Notes: generated by a model from the letters alone, not told the origin. Positions 48,870-61,415 are shown, counted from the stretch's first letter. The stretch is 64,000 bases of DNA from Spodoptera frugiperda (GCF_023101765.2 NC_064227.1:8900451-8964450), one strand, 5' to 3'. Translations and numbers: made by a program.

Positions 48870-50345
48870 GGTGTGTATGTGTGTGTGAGTGTGTGTGTAA
48901 GTATGTACGTACAGCTGTATGTGTGTGTGTGTATGTACGTACAGCTGGCGGCGCGCGGTCCTCGCATACTTGGCTGCTTACGTAATCAAATGTTTTGTAC
49001 GAAACTAAATCTTCGAGTCGCGCCAATGTCGCATTCCGTACTGTACTACTCAATCAGTCATGTATATACAGATATATATTTATTTATTTGTTATGTCCTG
49101 TACTCGAGTCTGAATGCATGTTCGCGAATGCAGTCCAGGCGCTGCATCGCTACTGGTCCTATACGATGAGCATGCACTGTGGTAATTACGTCACGCGCTC
49201 CGTGTCGCCTCCGGAATGTCGCCTGGCGTCGCGGCATCGCCCAGTGGTCGCTCGCTACATGTGCTGTAGTCGCCTGCCGTCTAACCATCAGCTCAATTCG
49301 CAACACGCACACATACACAGTGGTGTAGTTGTGTGCACTGTGCAACTGTAAACTGAATGAGACTGCAGTAGGCACCGTGTATGTACATGTGCACGTAGTG
49401 AGCTACTACGTCGTGCGCGCTGTGCACGGGCGGTGCGTGTTAGATATTGGGAGTTACATGTCTGGGTCACCTAGACCTCTACAGCCAACCTCATAAACAT
49501 GTGGACTGCTTTCATAGTGCATATGCCATGTATTCGTGTACTTTATGGTGCATTCCTGTAAGCTGTGCAAGTATAAGCCTCGAGACACGAGTCACGCGTC
49601 ACGTACTTCCGGAAGCATAACGTGACGCCATGCACAGCGTGCAGCGTGACCCGCGTGACGTGTGGCGGGCAGTGCCGGGGGCCGCGCCTAGTATCACTGG
49701 CGCAGTACTGCCGTGTGGCACTCTCACCGGCACCTCATTGTGAAGAGAAAGCTAATACATTTGGGGACGCGGCGCGCTGCGAGCACGTGCGGGCGCGTGA
49801 CGTCACGCGGACCCAGCGCGTGCAGGGACCGTGTGTGGCGGCTGTGACATCAGACATCTACCGGAACATTTGTTCGACGCGCCATTCATTGCACATTGTG
49901 CAGCGATAGCACGATATCGGGTCACAAACTACCTACGTCTGCATACATATATACATATGTAATGTACATATGTGTGTGTGCCTCTCCGTGCGCCGTGCAG
50001 CCGGTGCAGCGCACAATATAACAGCGCAGTCGCTCGGAGTACGCTGCAGCAGCCCGGCAGCCTCACCACATGTACATGCAGCGCCAGAACCCTCAGGCAT
50101 TGTACCAACGTATGTACTACACCAGTACTGAGGCAGACCCGGACAGTGACGCAAGCGGAATGGTTGAATACCATCACACCGTGCGCCGGCGACGTGTAGC
50201 GGCAGGACTGTGTCCCGTACGTCGGTGTAGTTACTGCAACTGTTGCACTGCAGCGACGAATGGCCGACAGCTGCCGCCACACACACACACACACACGCAG
50301 CTGTTTATACATCGCTGTCTTAAATGAAGACGTCCACGGCAGGTA

Positions 50346-50560
50346 GGCTATTCTGTAAGCGTCAATTCCAATCAATCGAAATGAGCTCGATCGCATTCCC
50401 GCCCGACTTTGATTGAGATTATCACATAGTGCACCGCGATCGAGTTCCCTTCGATGTTTCGACTTGAGAGTTACAGAATGGCCCGAGTGGACACGGGCCT
50501 GCGATGTTTCGACTTGAGAGTTACAGAATGGCCCGAGTGGACACGGGCCTGCGATGTTAT
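50346..50560. repeat. Foldback element with 50-bp end duplication
   Basis: GGCTATTCTGTAA at 50346 is roughly mirrored by TTACAGAATGGCCC at 50471-50484, a possible MITE. The right end, a 50-bp unit from CGATGTTTCGACTTGAGAG to ACACGGGCCTG, is duplicated in tandem at 50452 and 50502, with a third start at 50552. Confidence 0.6.
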
Positions 50561-50718
50561 GTAAAGTTGTGTCCACCTGCGCCGGCGCCGGGTGATAGCA
50601 CGCCGCGTCTGCACGTAGCTACCTACTGTATATGGGGCATCTTATCTTATCCACATACATGTGTCAGCTAAACTAACAGAAACGTAAACATTCCCTGTAT
50701 GTACATATATGGAGATTA

Positions 50719-51171
50719 CTAGTGTAGCTTCTACCCGCAACTTCGTCTGCGTATAAAATGACTTCAGGCAGAATTTGGGATTTATGACATATTGCCTTCT
50801 CCAACATCTAGTTACAGCTGTATCAAGTTACATCAGAACCATGCAGTAGTATAGTAGATACTTCAGTATTCTTTATTGTGGGATTGAAACACTCTCTTTT
50901 TCCAACCAAATGGTTTAATTGGTTGAGGAATCAACAAATAGAATATTCAACACAAAAATAATTATTCAAATCGGTGTAGTGTAGTGGTGTAGGCGTAAAT
51001 ATAGATAATTTCGCTATTGGTCATAGCATGTTCTATAGCTTATACCCTTCCTCGATAAATGTACTATCCAACATAAAAAGACTTGTTCAAATCGGACCAG
51101 TAGTTTCGGAGATTAGTATGTGCAAACAAACATACAAAAACACTTCAGCTTAAAATATAAGTAGTTATAGA
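50719..51171 (-). mobile_element. Non-autonomous Helitron-like element, reversed
   Basis: Read on the minus strand it starts TCTATAACTACTTATATTTT, contains ACTGGTCCGATTTGAACAAG and TATCGAGGAAGGGTATAAGC, and ends ACGAAGTTGCGGGTAGAAGC then TACACTAGT. TC...CTAG ends without terminal inverted repeats are the Helitron signature, and the body matches a well-known lepidopteran repeat. A shorter relative lies at 62369-62575. Confidence 0.6.
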
Positions 51172-52640
51172 TGTGAAACAATACTCATACACGTAACTAA
51201 TAAATTAATAGTTTCGTGTTCATCCTGAGGATTGGTTTGTGGCAACAAGCCCATGTGGAGTGTCTGGCAGTGCGTACACAGGTACACAGACACACAGGCA
51301 CCGACAGCTGGGCCTGCTGCACTGTACTGTGACACTCACACAGAGCTCAGTGCAACACATGTCACATACGAGCACTCGTGTACAATTGCACACACACACA
51401 CAGACATGACGTACATGTGCACGTTATCAGACAAAGTGAAGTATACTCCTGGCAGTAGTACAGTGCTGCACGTGCACCTCGTACCTCCACGGACAGGACA
51501 CAGTACGAGGCGCCAGGGAGCTGCGTGCTAATACTTGTGTGCAGCTGTGGCTGGTGCCAGGCTCATTGTCTGTGTCGCACTGTCAGGGCAATGTGTCGCC
51601 AGCTATTGACCGTTACTCACTATCCGCATAACCAACGATTTTGGACTGAAGTCCATTTGACATTGGTTATATCCAGGAAGTCACTTTGGCCGTATTAGAG
51701 ACATGTCTCATGTAAACGTGAGCGTGACAATATTCTAGAACACGTAAACACAATTTATAAAAATATACATCCAGCTATTCAGTAGATATTGTTTTACTAT
51801 GGAGCACATACAATCCGGGACCCCACGGCCTACTCCGGGTGCAAACCCTTTCTAGGTGGACCAACTTTTAGGAAACAAAACTTATTTGCAATGCATATTT
51901 TGTATTAATTCTCCGCCATAACACAATATAATCCGCATCGGCGGGTATTGCTCACTTCTGCACGTCATTCATATAATGCACATTCGTTTCGTACATAAAC
52001 TATATTTTTGATGTAATTACTACGGTACGTCGATGATTGCTGACTATGTTCGTAAATAATCACCAACTACCGCCCCAGGTCCCTATCGTATCGAGTATGC
52101 AGTGCGCGGCGCGTATTGCGTGGACGTGCAGACACACAGGAAGTCCCAGACAGACCGACACAGGTAACTGTAGTGTCTCCTTGTACAGCGCGCCCTCGCT
52201 TCCTGTGGCCACTGCAGCTCGTCTCCAGCCGTTATCAGCGCCGCGCCAGCGGCCGAGCGCCCGCGGAGCAACGACCGCGCACCGCCAGATGCTCCCGCGC
52301 ACCGCCATCTATCGGATACTCTCGACACCGCAATCCAACAATGGTTCACACAACTTGTGATGTTCCTCCCCGGGTCGCGGGACCGGACCACCTCCCACTG
52401 TACCTCGCGTACTACTCGTGCCGTACTCCGGCCAGGGTGGCAGCTGCCTCCGAGTCACTACTGCGCAGCGCCTGCACTCGCGGCACTAATTGTCTACGTA
52501 GCGTCCCTATCGCAGGAATGTATGCTAAGTATAAATAATCTGCCGAGCACCGGATCCATTGACACGGCGAGCCAGCCACCGCCACATTAGCTGTACTGGT
52601 CGCGGCGACACACACTCACACACACACCGACGGCTGCGGG

Positions 52641-53073
52641 AAAGCGACTCGGCCTCGTTCCCGAGCTACGTGCGCGGGCGCCGGTCGTGACGTGTCGCGA
52701 GCACCTCGCCGACCCGCGCCTCCCGTGCCGGGGGGTAGCATCCACCCGGTGGCAGCCGGTACTCACCTCAGTCTGCGGCACTCGGAACCAGACACAGTCC
52801 ACAAACAACGTGAGTCCGTGCTTATCACTCGCGGCGGTACTTGGCGACTCAGCGGCGATTCGGTGTGTACTGGAGAGTGCGGCGCTGCGGTCGCCCGCCT
52901 CCCCCACTCCGCCGTCACACCTGAGCCGAGGCTTCGCGAGTGTGCGGGGGCGCGGGGGCGCGGGGGCGCGGGGTGCTGAGAGCCTTCGCGGACGGAGCGC
53001 GGGGAGCGCGCGGTGCGGGCGCCAGTCTCTGCCTGGGCGCGACGCGGTCCGCGCGTCGCTCGAATTGTGCAAC
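52641..53073 (+). promoter_or_regulatory. CpG-rich promoter / 5' UTR of NHERF-like gene
   Basis: A strong CpG-rich block immediately precedes ATG 53074. It includes a four-run G tract (52946-52973, loops CGC) able to form a G-quadruplex. There is no in-frame stop between 52687 and 53074, so an N-terminal extension cannot be excluded from sequence alone. Confidence 0.5.
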
Positions 53074-53571
53074 ATGTCCGCGAACGGGTCGGCGGCCACA
53101 GAGCCGCGACTCTGCCACGTGCGGAAGACGCCTGACTTTGACGGCTATGGGTTCAACCTGCACGCCGAGAAGGGCAAGCCCGGCCAGTTCATCGGCAAGG
53201 TGGACGAGGGCTCGCCGGCGGAGCACGCGGGCCTGAAGCGGGGCGACCGCATCCTCGAGGTGAACGGGCACAGCATCGCCGGCGAGAGCCACAAGCAGGT
53301 GGTGGCGCGCATCAAGGAGCGGCCCGACGACGCCGAGCTGCTGGTGGTGGCGCCCGCGCCGGGCGACCCCGTGCCCGACCTGGACGCGCCCGCGCCCGAG
53401 GCGCCCGAGGCCGCGGCCGCGGACGGCGCGCAGCCCGCCGAGCCCCCGCGGCTGAACCTGCAGATGACGGCGGCGGAGATGCGCGCGCACCTCGCTGCCA
53501 AGAAGAAGTTTGACCCTAAGAAAGTGCCCATGGACCTCAAGTCCAAGTTTGACATCGTCAAGAAACTGTGA
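53074..53571 (+). CDS. Nherf1: Single-PDZ NHERF-like scaffold (Sip1/NHE-RF1 family)
   Basis: A 165-residue protein in one uninterrupted exon. The PDZ domain spans about residues 12-95: LCHVRKTPDFDGYGFNLH with carboxylate-binding GYGF at 24-27, KPGQFIGKVDEGSPAEHAGL, GDRILEVNGHSI, SHKQVVARI. An Ala/Pro-rich linker (about 98-128) follows. The C-terminal ezrin/radixin/moesin-binding tail is FDPKKVPMDLKSKFDIVKKL. In the family, PDZ binds C-terminal tails of transporters and receptors while the tail anchors the complex to ERM proteins under the plasma membrane. Vertebrate NHERF1 has two PDZ domains and is more than twice as long; the insect homologue (Drosophila Sip1) has one. ATG 53074 is chosen because the family homology starts there and A stands at -3. 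The open frame extends upstream. Confidence 0.88.
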   Translation: MSANGSAATEPRLCHVRKTPDFDGYGFNLHAEKGKPGQFIGKVDEGSPAEHAGLKRGDRILEVNGHSIAGESHKQVVARIKERPDDAELLVVAPAPGDPVPDLDAPAPEAPEAAAADGAQPAEPPRLNLQMTAAEMRAHLAAKKKFDPKKVPMDLKSKFDIVKKL

Positions 53572-53825
53572 TGTGTGTGTTGTGAGGTCGCGTGCCGGTG
53601 TTGTGGTGCAGTGCGGAGGGCGCGGCGCCGCTGCCGCTCCGCGGCGCGCTGTTGCCAGCCCGCGCCCGCGAGCGCATGAATTGGAACAATGACATCGATG
53701 GCGACGCAAGCGCAGGTTGTTCGTGCACCGGCCACCACCCCGTGTTGTACAATTAATGTAAATTTATTTACCAGTAAATTATGTTATATAATTTATAGCG
53801 TTCTATAAAAATTGCCATTGAATTG

Positions 53826-53831
53826 AATAAA
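53826..53831 (+). terminator. Poly(A) signal of NHERF-like gene
   Basis: AATAAA about 255 nt after the stop, followed by GTTGTTGTATATATATA. A second AATAAA lies near 54024. Confidence 0.6.
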
Positions 53832-55076
53832 GAGTTGTTGTATATATATACTAGCCTAGTTGCCTAGCTGCTATACATACGTTTATAGTACATAGGAATG
53901 AACCACAGCGTGTAATTTATTTTATGAATCCAAACTATTTTGATTTTTAGTAATTGATTATCTAAATGTGTAGCCAGAGTTACTCACGTACTCGAGTGTG
54001 AATATTGTTTAATTTTATTATCAATAAATGAATTGAAAGCAAACCGATGTGTCATCCTGCCTCAGTGTCGCCACGCGGCGCTGCCTGCCTCCCACAGTGC
54101 TCTGCTCACTGTTTGCTCATTGTACATTCCGCGCGAAGCGACCAAACAAACCGCAGAGGTCCTATTTAAAGTATTTAACCTGCCGGTGACTGGCCACTGC
54201 CAGGCACGGTGTGCGCGGCGTGTTTGCTCACCTCGTTATTGTGATGTGCTAGATACGGCCGCCGTCCGCAATATTCTGATATATTTTGTTACAGCAATAA
54301 CAGCTCGCCTGCTGCTCCCCGACGAGATAATCAGACATATCTGAAAGACAAACATTCATATTGTGTCCCCACATATTGCACGCTGTGACTGATATAAAGA
54401 AGTTTATGATTCAATTTACAAACGATGACAAATTCGTAAATGAAGGCCGTCTCCCTCCGCCGAGTACATCGAGTAGGTAATGAACCAGCCGCGCGCGGAG
54501 TCGCGAGGCGGCGCTCGTCCTACAGGTGAGTCGGTGCCAGCAATCAGTGGCCGCACTCGCGCTGACGTGTACTGCGTTATCTTATCTGTGGCCACGAATT
54601 AGTTCGCGTTAGAACCTCCATGACACTCGCAGCCCGCGCCTGCGCTCGGCGCTCCGGGACTCCGGCGTCGCACCACTAACTCGCTGTTGACATATCTAGA
54701 TAGGACTAGAACTTACTTTAAACTATATAGATACTATGTGAGATCTTGGGTTCGATGCCCAGATCAGACTAATTACGGTTATGGAAATATGAGCCAATCC
54801 CGGAGATCACACAAAGTTATGTCCGGGGAATATGAATGGAGTAGTGAACTAGGGACGCATGCAGCTTGTGGCGGGTACTGCGACCTGGACGTCGCCAGCC
54901 AGGGAGTGCACGCTGCCAGGTACCACTTCTGTCCGTCATTATTCCCAAACATGTATTACTGGGTACTGCGCGGGAACACTGAAAATAAAGCTAATAATAA
55001 TTTTGACGGGAATTGAACCAAAACCCATTTGCTTGATGGTAGGTAAGTAGTGCCTGCAGTCGCTCAATGAGACTAA

Positions 55077-55168
55077 CTGCCGCACTCAGAGACATTTAAT
55101 GATAACTTAAACAATTCCTTAGTAACAATTTTGTTAAGTAACCATTAAATAACTCTGAGTACGGCGGG
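55077..55168. mobile_element. Foldback MITE, CCGCACTCAGAG arms
   Basis: CTGCCGCACTCAGAGACATT at the left pairs imperfectly with ATAACTCTGAGTACGGCGG at the right, and the arms extend through TTTAATGATAACTTAA and its near-complement. Total 92 bp with a short loop. Confidence 0.6.
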
Positions 55169-56634
55169 AGTGTAATGATATAATATTACGGACATTAGAA
55201 GAGGCGAGGGCGACCCTCAGTAGCGGTGTATGGCATTGTTCTCCGCACAATGCTGCGTGACCTCAGCGTGTCACATCGCCCGGTGCGCCCGGCACCCTCG
55301 CGGCTGTCCTCCGAGGCACTCCGGTACTTCACTTTAACGATAAGTATTTGAAGAGCCATTGAAGAGTTTAAAAATTGTAAATCTTACATTGTAGATACCA
55401 GTCAGTATACAGTTTATTATATAATGCGTGTGGCGTGTGGGCGACTGGTTCGCGAGGAGACGGCGCGCGGCTGGCGGTGCACACAGCTGGAGAGTGCGAG
55501 GTTTCAATTTGACACGAAGTAAACCGAAAGAGAATCATATTTTAATCATTTTACTAGACGTCATGTACTTGTAGATAGTTGAGGTAAGCAGTTGGCAACG
55601 TGAAGTCACCGCGGCGGCCATTGTTGCTGCAGCGCCGGCCGCTGATTCACACCGTCACACGTATTCTGGACGACGTTGTTTACCGCTCCGCTAGTCAGTC
55701 AACTACATATTATTATTATTGGAGCCAGTAACTGGTCAGTCGGTGAGGCGGTGACGCTGATATCATTATCACCTCGCCCGCAGATAGTGCGGCACTATCG
55801 ACAATCTGGCCAGGAATCTAATTAACGTTAAATGTCTTCGCGCCGCTATCTCTTATTTATTAGTAAAAAACATGCTTCATTATAGCCAATACAGTCAAGT
55901 GAGACTAGACTACTTCACATTCTGTAATTATCTATTTTAGAAAAAAGTTCAATAATTTTAATCATTAAAACTAACACAAAACCTTAAACATTCACGACAT
56001 ACATCCTTCCATCTCGCTGCGAACAAATCACACTCTGGTGCGGACGTCAGGAGAGCGTCAGTGATTTCCCATCCGCAACTGTCGGGGCTGCCGGGACTGC
56101 CAGTAATGGGTGCTGGCGCGGCCTGGGCTGATGCTTTAGTGCAGCAGGCACACACAACCGCTCCACCCGCGCCACCAGCTCGGGACAGTCAGATTGTCCG
56201 CGCAGTGTGCTGCCGTGTGCACTAGTTGATGGTTATCACATTCCGTGTCTACAAAACGGATGACTAAACCTAACCTGCGACAGGAGTCAGTTGGAAGTAA
56301 CCTCAATGAATGGAATAACTATACTACAGCCAGGTCCTCGACTAGAGTCATCTCATTGGACTTTATGTAGGTTTGTATTAAACTGGAGTTAATTTTGATT
56401 GCTCCACTGGCACAAAACATCAGTAACACTCTGTAAGGTCTCTGCATCTGCAAACTCATTCATGTGCTGCGCCCGCGCCGCCACCACACTGCTACTTACT
56501 GCTGTAGGAGAGCCTAATGGTTGCTGCGACGATACAGCACTGGTTGCATGTCTTGCTTTATTTTCCAAACGAGTGTTACGATTTCTTCTTTCCATAAAAC
56601 CAACATAACAGAGAGAAAAGATACATTTATTTTT

Positions 56635-56740
56635 TATGGGATGACAGACGCAGACACAGACGGCAGACACCCGAAACACCAGAGGCGTTATAAGTGTGTT
56701 CCCGAACTTTTTTATTGGGACAAGCCCGCCACAACCTCCC
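56635..56740 (+). mobile_element. SINE family B copy, partial
   Basis: CACCCGAAACACCAGAGGCG followed by TTATAAGTGTGTTCCC, collinear with 26580-26625. Confidence 0.55.
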
Positions 56741-57714
56741 ATACCGCTGCAACTCCTGTAAGCCAGGATCTACAGTAGATACAAACATGAAAACACCGGA
56801 ACCTTGAAGTCCGGCGCGTCCCAGGGACATGAATGACTGTCTGGATCCCGCAACGCAATAAATGAGATGATATTATTTATTAAAGAAAACGATAATTTCC
56901 ACTTCCCTCGGTGAATTTAATACAAGAGATAAAGGCACAAAAGAGACTGCACAACTGGGAGAAGCCCAGTCGCCAAGCACGGAAATTAAACTTAAACTAA
57001 ATGGGTCCTATGTGTGGTCCGATGTGCCGTGTTTTGTCTATAGGACAATTGTACATTTAGTCATCTCCTCACATTAGTGAAATAGTTGTAATATCGGCGT
57101 ATTTCTTATAGTCGTTGTTTTGCTTTCCCATGCGCCATGCCCTAATACAGCTTACAAAAAAAATGTGAAGGCCTTATTACGGCACAGTTAGAAAAGATTA
57201 CAGTAATCAATGTAGGAAACTAAGGTTTTTCAGTAATATCATAGAAGACGGGCCACAAGAAAAAACCGGCTCAATGGATTTCATAACAAATGGAAAACGC
57301 TGTAAATGTGATAGAAAGGGGTACATTATCTACAAAGCGTTAAACGGGGTGAAAAGAATCCGATGGGTGAATAATTGCAGAAGGTGGGTGAGTAGATATT
57401 GGGAAATTATTTATAATAATTCTGTTCACCCCGTTCCTGTATCTATTCATCCCCATGGTGAATCAACAAGTTTAAATGAGAAAATTTTGCTTTTAAAGTT
57501 GGCATGATCAGAAATTGGACAACAGTGATCCTCCAACCATGTTCTCTCTCTGCGCTTCCGGTCTTTTGAGGTATTTGAGAATTAATGGGGATGCGTGTTC
57601 GGTCCATTCGTGTTAAAGCTTGGCTCTCCCACACTTACAAATGTAATATTTACAGTTTAGATTTTTACGAATACAACGGTGACCTTTATATCTTACCCCG
57701 GCTAGTAGCTCGTT

Positions 57715-57928
57715 CCGCGCGCGCCTCAAAGAGCCATCAGACTACCACAGATGGGGCCCAGTAGGGCTGATGACATGCTGCGGACTGCTTTGCAGGTTAC
57801 CGGGGCTCCGTCCGGCTCGAAAAGCAAGAGTAGGGAACTAGGGACGGGAGGTTTTTTAGTCAGTAAGAGTCTGGCACTCCTTCTAGCCTCGCCCAAGTCA
57901 ATGGATGATTTCACCCCCTTAAAAGAAA
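57715..57928 (-). mobile_element. Interspersed family C copy
   Basis: Carries CGCCTCAAAGAGCCATCAGA, GGGCCCAGTAGGGCTGAT, ACCGGGGCTCC, GGCTCGAAAAGCAAGAGTAG, TTTTAGTCAGTAAGAGTCTG and GCCTCGCCCAAG, in the same order as 27325-27500. Confidence 0.7.
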
Positions 57929-58822
57929 GCTAGTAGCGAGTAACACACTGAGAGTGAGAACAGCATTGTGGTGACTGTTGGTGACGTATGCCATTGAAAG
58001 ACAAATATATACAATAGGTACGTATTTAGGACGATAAAAAGTCGCCTTCAATTTATAATAATAAAATATGAACAATTAACAATAATATGATACGGGCGGT
58101 AGGTATCACAGAGATAACCGCGATATGCTTACATTGATTTTTATGACCTTTGAACAACTCACAACGCAGCAGCGAGATTTTATTAGATAGTGCAGGTACC
58201 AACAACAATCTGATTGCGCTCAGTACAAGGCGCCACCCGTATATGGCTGATATTCCATCTATTCGCATGAAGCGTTTTGCTGTACCCCTCTACCTCTACC
58301 TACATACATGAGGCAGCGATTCGAGATCTGGGACCACTCGCGTACTCGCAAACCACTTCATCATATAAGTACCTCCTTCTTTGTGTAGCTCTTGTCGGAT
58401 GGGACGAGCTGTTGGAGTAGTGATGCATTAAGGAATGCACGAAACCTTATGAAAATTAAAAACCCCTCACGCTCGATAGATGGCGTTGGAGTCGAGATAG
58501 ATCGCGCTACGGTTTCATCGATTAAGTTAGGGTCCGCCAATTTACATGCCAATATAACTACAAAACCGACGCCTTCAGTGGAACTACTACTACTAGCTCC
58601 ACCTACAGTTCAGTATAGTCCAAACTTAAATTAGTATACCGTCATTTCATAGTATACACACACCCGAAGTTCAACCCTTAAGCGCCAACCCCGGTGATTA
58701 ACTTGGTTTGGTTAGGCTTGAAGGTAAATATTAGTAGGTAGGTAGATGGTGAGTCGACAGTAATTATGGCAGCAGTGTATACTGGTTACACTTGATTGGA
58801 CCGGCCTTGGCGACCTTTTTTT

Positions 58823-58990
58823 TTGGGGCGCATGTCATCCAATGTCTTCTCTCGCCTTAAGCTGGAACGTGGGGTTCCAGTCTAAGGCGGGTGAGCGTTT
58901 GATAGTCCGTAGCTCCGGATTGGGCATCAGCCCTACTAGGCCCCATCTGCGGGTCTCGTTCTAGTCGGGGGGCGAGCTACCCTTGGTCTC
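58823..58990 (+). mobile_element. Interspersed family C copy, diverged
   Basis: Contains GTCATCCAATGTCTTCTCTC, AGTCCGTAGCTCCGG and CATCAGCCCTACTAGGCCCC, with a rearranged centre. Confidence 0.55.
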
Positions 58991-60051
58991 CTCCTTAGCT
59001 ATCATGACTGCTTCGCAGCAGGAGATGACGGCATCCTATTACCCCTTTGCAATTATTTTTTTTTTTTTTGTTTTAAAGTCATAGTTACTATGGCAATCAG
59101 AGTCGGCCACTTATCTGTAAGGACTGTGATAGATGACTGACAATGTTGTATGTAAGTGTATGTGCGCCGATGTTAATTGCCATTACACAGTGAGTAGTGG
59201 CACGGTTGTGTCCGCGTCACGAGCGCGGGTCGCACGGACGGCGTCATTGTCAGCGCCAGCACGAGCACATTGAATCATCATCACCTTGACACACTAGGCC
59301 GCGCGCGCCGCCCGCAGCCTGACGCTGGGAAAATCGCACCGATGCGACGCGTCGCCTCTCACGCTTCCTACGTGGTTCATAATGTATCTTACTTGCATAT
59401 TATGTTAACCGACTTAAAAAAAGGAAGAGTGTAGGACCTGTACGAATGAATAAAAGTATTTTTTTATATATTCGATGGGTCGACGTTTGACCTTTATCTG
59501 ATTATCTCTAAAGGAGGAAGTAATTGTGTTTTAAAGTCTTTTTTTTAATTTAATGTACCTAGAGGTACTTTATTTATTCTGCATTGCAATTAGCAGTGGT
59601 ATCAGGTGTAGCTTCACAAACGTTTCACCAGATTGGAACATTGAATTTGTATTTTGTTCTAGATAAACTGTACACGCTACATGCTTGGCCAGTCAGTTAG
59701 TTAGGAGGATGATATAGTTAGATGATGAATTATATTACTTGTTATTATGCAACACTAGGTATATACTTACTTTAAATCTCTGGATCAATTTAAGGTTTCG
59801 TCAAAAACTCTTAGTATTTATTTAAATACATCTTAGTATTTGTACATATAATGCGAGTTACATATCACATAAATATTATAAATAGTATGCGACACACCTT
59901 ACGATTTAATGCACAGTTTAACTACAGTTACAACTTGGCTAAAAGAGTATATTGTATATGGAATAATTGAGGTCGCTAGTATAGCACGAACTCAAGTTGT
60001 TAATGTTTACTAAATTATTCCATCTGTGAAAAACGGCTTCGATTTTTTTTT

Positions 60052-60220
60052 GTAAGGGACGAACATCATGTATTGGCTTCTCCCGCCTTAGGGGGTGTCA
60101 GACTCGAAAAGACTGACTAAAAATCACATCGTTCCTACTCCTGCATTGAGCCAGAACCCCGGTGTGCCCCGGTACTGTAACGCGTTAGACAGTCCACCGC
60201 TTCGGAGAAACGCCTAGGTA
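60052..60220 (+). mobile_element. Interspersed family C copy, diverged
   Basis: Contains GGCTTCTCCCGCCTTAG, GTCAGACTCGAAAAGACTGA, CGTTCCTACTCCTGCATTGA, CCAGAACCCCGG and AGACAGTCCACCGCTTCGG. Confidence 0.55.
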
Positions 60221-60508
60221 ACGTACAGTGGACACAACATGCTAGTACATGCATGAAGCATTGTTATCACAGTCACTGATTTTTAGTACCAGCCGTCACC
60301 GCATCATAATCTATTTTGCCAAGCAGCTTACAATATAGTTGTATGGACATACGATTTACAGCTTGTCTATTCATTCATGTAAATAATGTTTGAACAACTA
60401 ATAATATTCAGTACTAACTATGAATACACTACGTTAATAACATTGAATGTCATCAGTTAAATAAAAAAACACTTTTTTTGGATTATTATTATATACTTAC
60501 ATATTTTT

Positions 60509-60714
60509 TTTGGGTGAAAATCATCCCATCGCTTCTCCCGTCCTAGGCGAGGCGAGAGGGAGCGTCAGACTCTTACTGACTAAAAACTACCCCGTTCCTA
60601 CTCCTGCTTTTCAAGCCGGAGCCCTGATAAACCTGCTAGGTAGTCCGCAGCTCCGGACATCAGCCCTACTGGGTCTCATCTGTGGTGGTCTGATGGCTCT
60701 TTGAGGCGCAGAAC
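60509..60714 (+). mobile_element. Interspersed family C copy, best preserved forward copy
   Basis: Runs from ATCATCCCATCGCTTCTCCC through GACTCTTACTGACTAAAAAC, CGTTCCTACTCCTGC, CTGCTAGGTAGTCCGCAGCT and CATCAGCCCTACTGGG to GGTCTGATGGCTCTTTGAGG. About 205 bp; useful as the family reference. Confidence 0.7.
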
Positions 60715-61415
60715 GCGACGCGTCGCACCTTTAATAATTAAAAAAAAAAATTTTTAATTCGAATAGCGGTTACCAGAATACATGAACCTACAAAGTTTCA
60801 ATTATGTAAGCCCAATAGTTTCGTCAATAAATGGCTGTGACATACGGGCGGACGGACAGACAGACAGACACTTTTGCCATTTGGCTACGGAACCCAAAAA
60901 AAATCGGCTTATGTTTTACCTTAAGACCGGAAACTTGACTTTACGGCCATGGAATTATCTTAGAGGTAACCTTTCAAGTAAAAAAGGATTTTTAAATCGA
61001 TTCATATTATACTCATACGAACGATATTTTGTTAATAGCGCCTGAACAATGTTCATAGTAGTTTTTTGAGGTGTAAAAAATAAAGTTAGGAAATATGCCA
61101 CTTTTTTATCATTCTTTCGAGCTATGTCACGTTGTTATTGGGTCCACGCTTAGACGAAGAGAAACAACAGCATTTATAATGAAATAATATTTTAATGTTT
61201 TAGAAAGACATGGTATCAATGCTAAATCTATGGGTCCAGCACAAAAACGAATGAACTGTCAGCTGTCAATGTCATTGTCAATTCTGAACTTGAATTCTGT
61301 CAAACAAAAGTTCTACCAAACTATCAAACAAATTCAAAACAAGCGTGTGTTTAGTGTAAACCTGACTCCTGTGTCATGTTATTATTATAGTATTAAGAGA
61401 CAAACACTCAGTAAA

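Larger units (their letters stand above)
46321..52640. other. Intergenic region with repeats, no supported gene
   Basis: Holds an interspersed repeat at 47262-47400, a tRNA-like SINE at 47425-47690, a CpG-rich block at about 48110-48560, a MITE at 48715-48869 flanked by GT microsatellite, a partly duplicated foldback at 50346-50560, and a reverse Helitron-like element at 50719-51171. The open frames near 48112-48471 and 49929-50576 have no recognisable domains. Confidence 0.5.
53832..61415. other. Intergenic region dominated by interspersed repeats
   Basis: No gene is supported. A tRNA-like B box (GGGTTCGATGCCCAG, about 54749) suggests another SINE at 54720-55020. A foldback MITE occupies 55077-55168, a family B SINE 56635-56740, and family C repeats 57715-57928, 58823-58990, 60052-60220 and 60509-60714. 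A repeat remnant with GGACGGACAGACAGACAGAC and TTTGGCTACGGAACCC lies at 60835-60905. The minus-strand frame at 55958-56155 has no domain I recognise. Confidence 0.5.

Noticed and set aside
52687..53073. N-terminal extension of the NHERF-like protein
   Set aside because: The frame is open but the composition is CpG-island-like, and family homology begins just after Met at 53074.
55958..56155. 65-codon minus-strand frame, Cys-rich
   Set aside because: Too short, no recognisable domain, no neighbouring exon; may be a retroelement fragment but this could not be shown.
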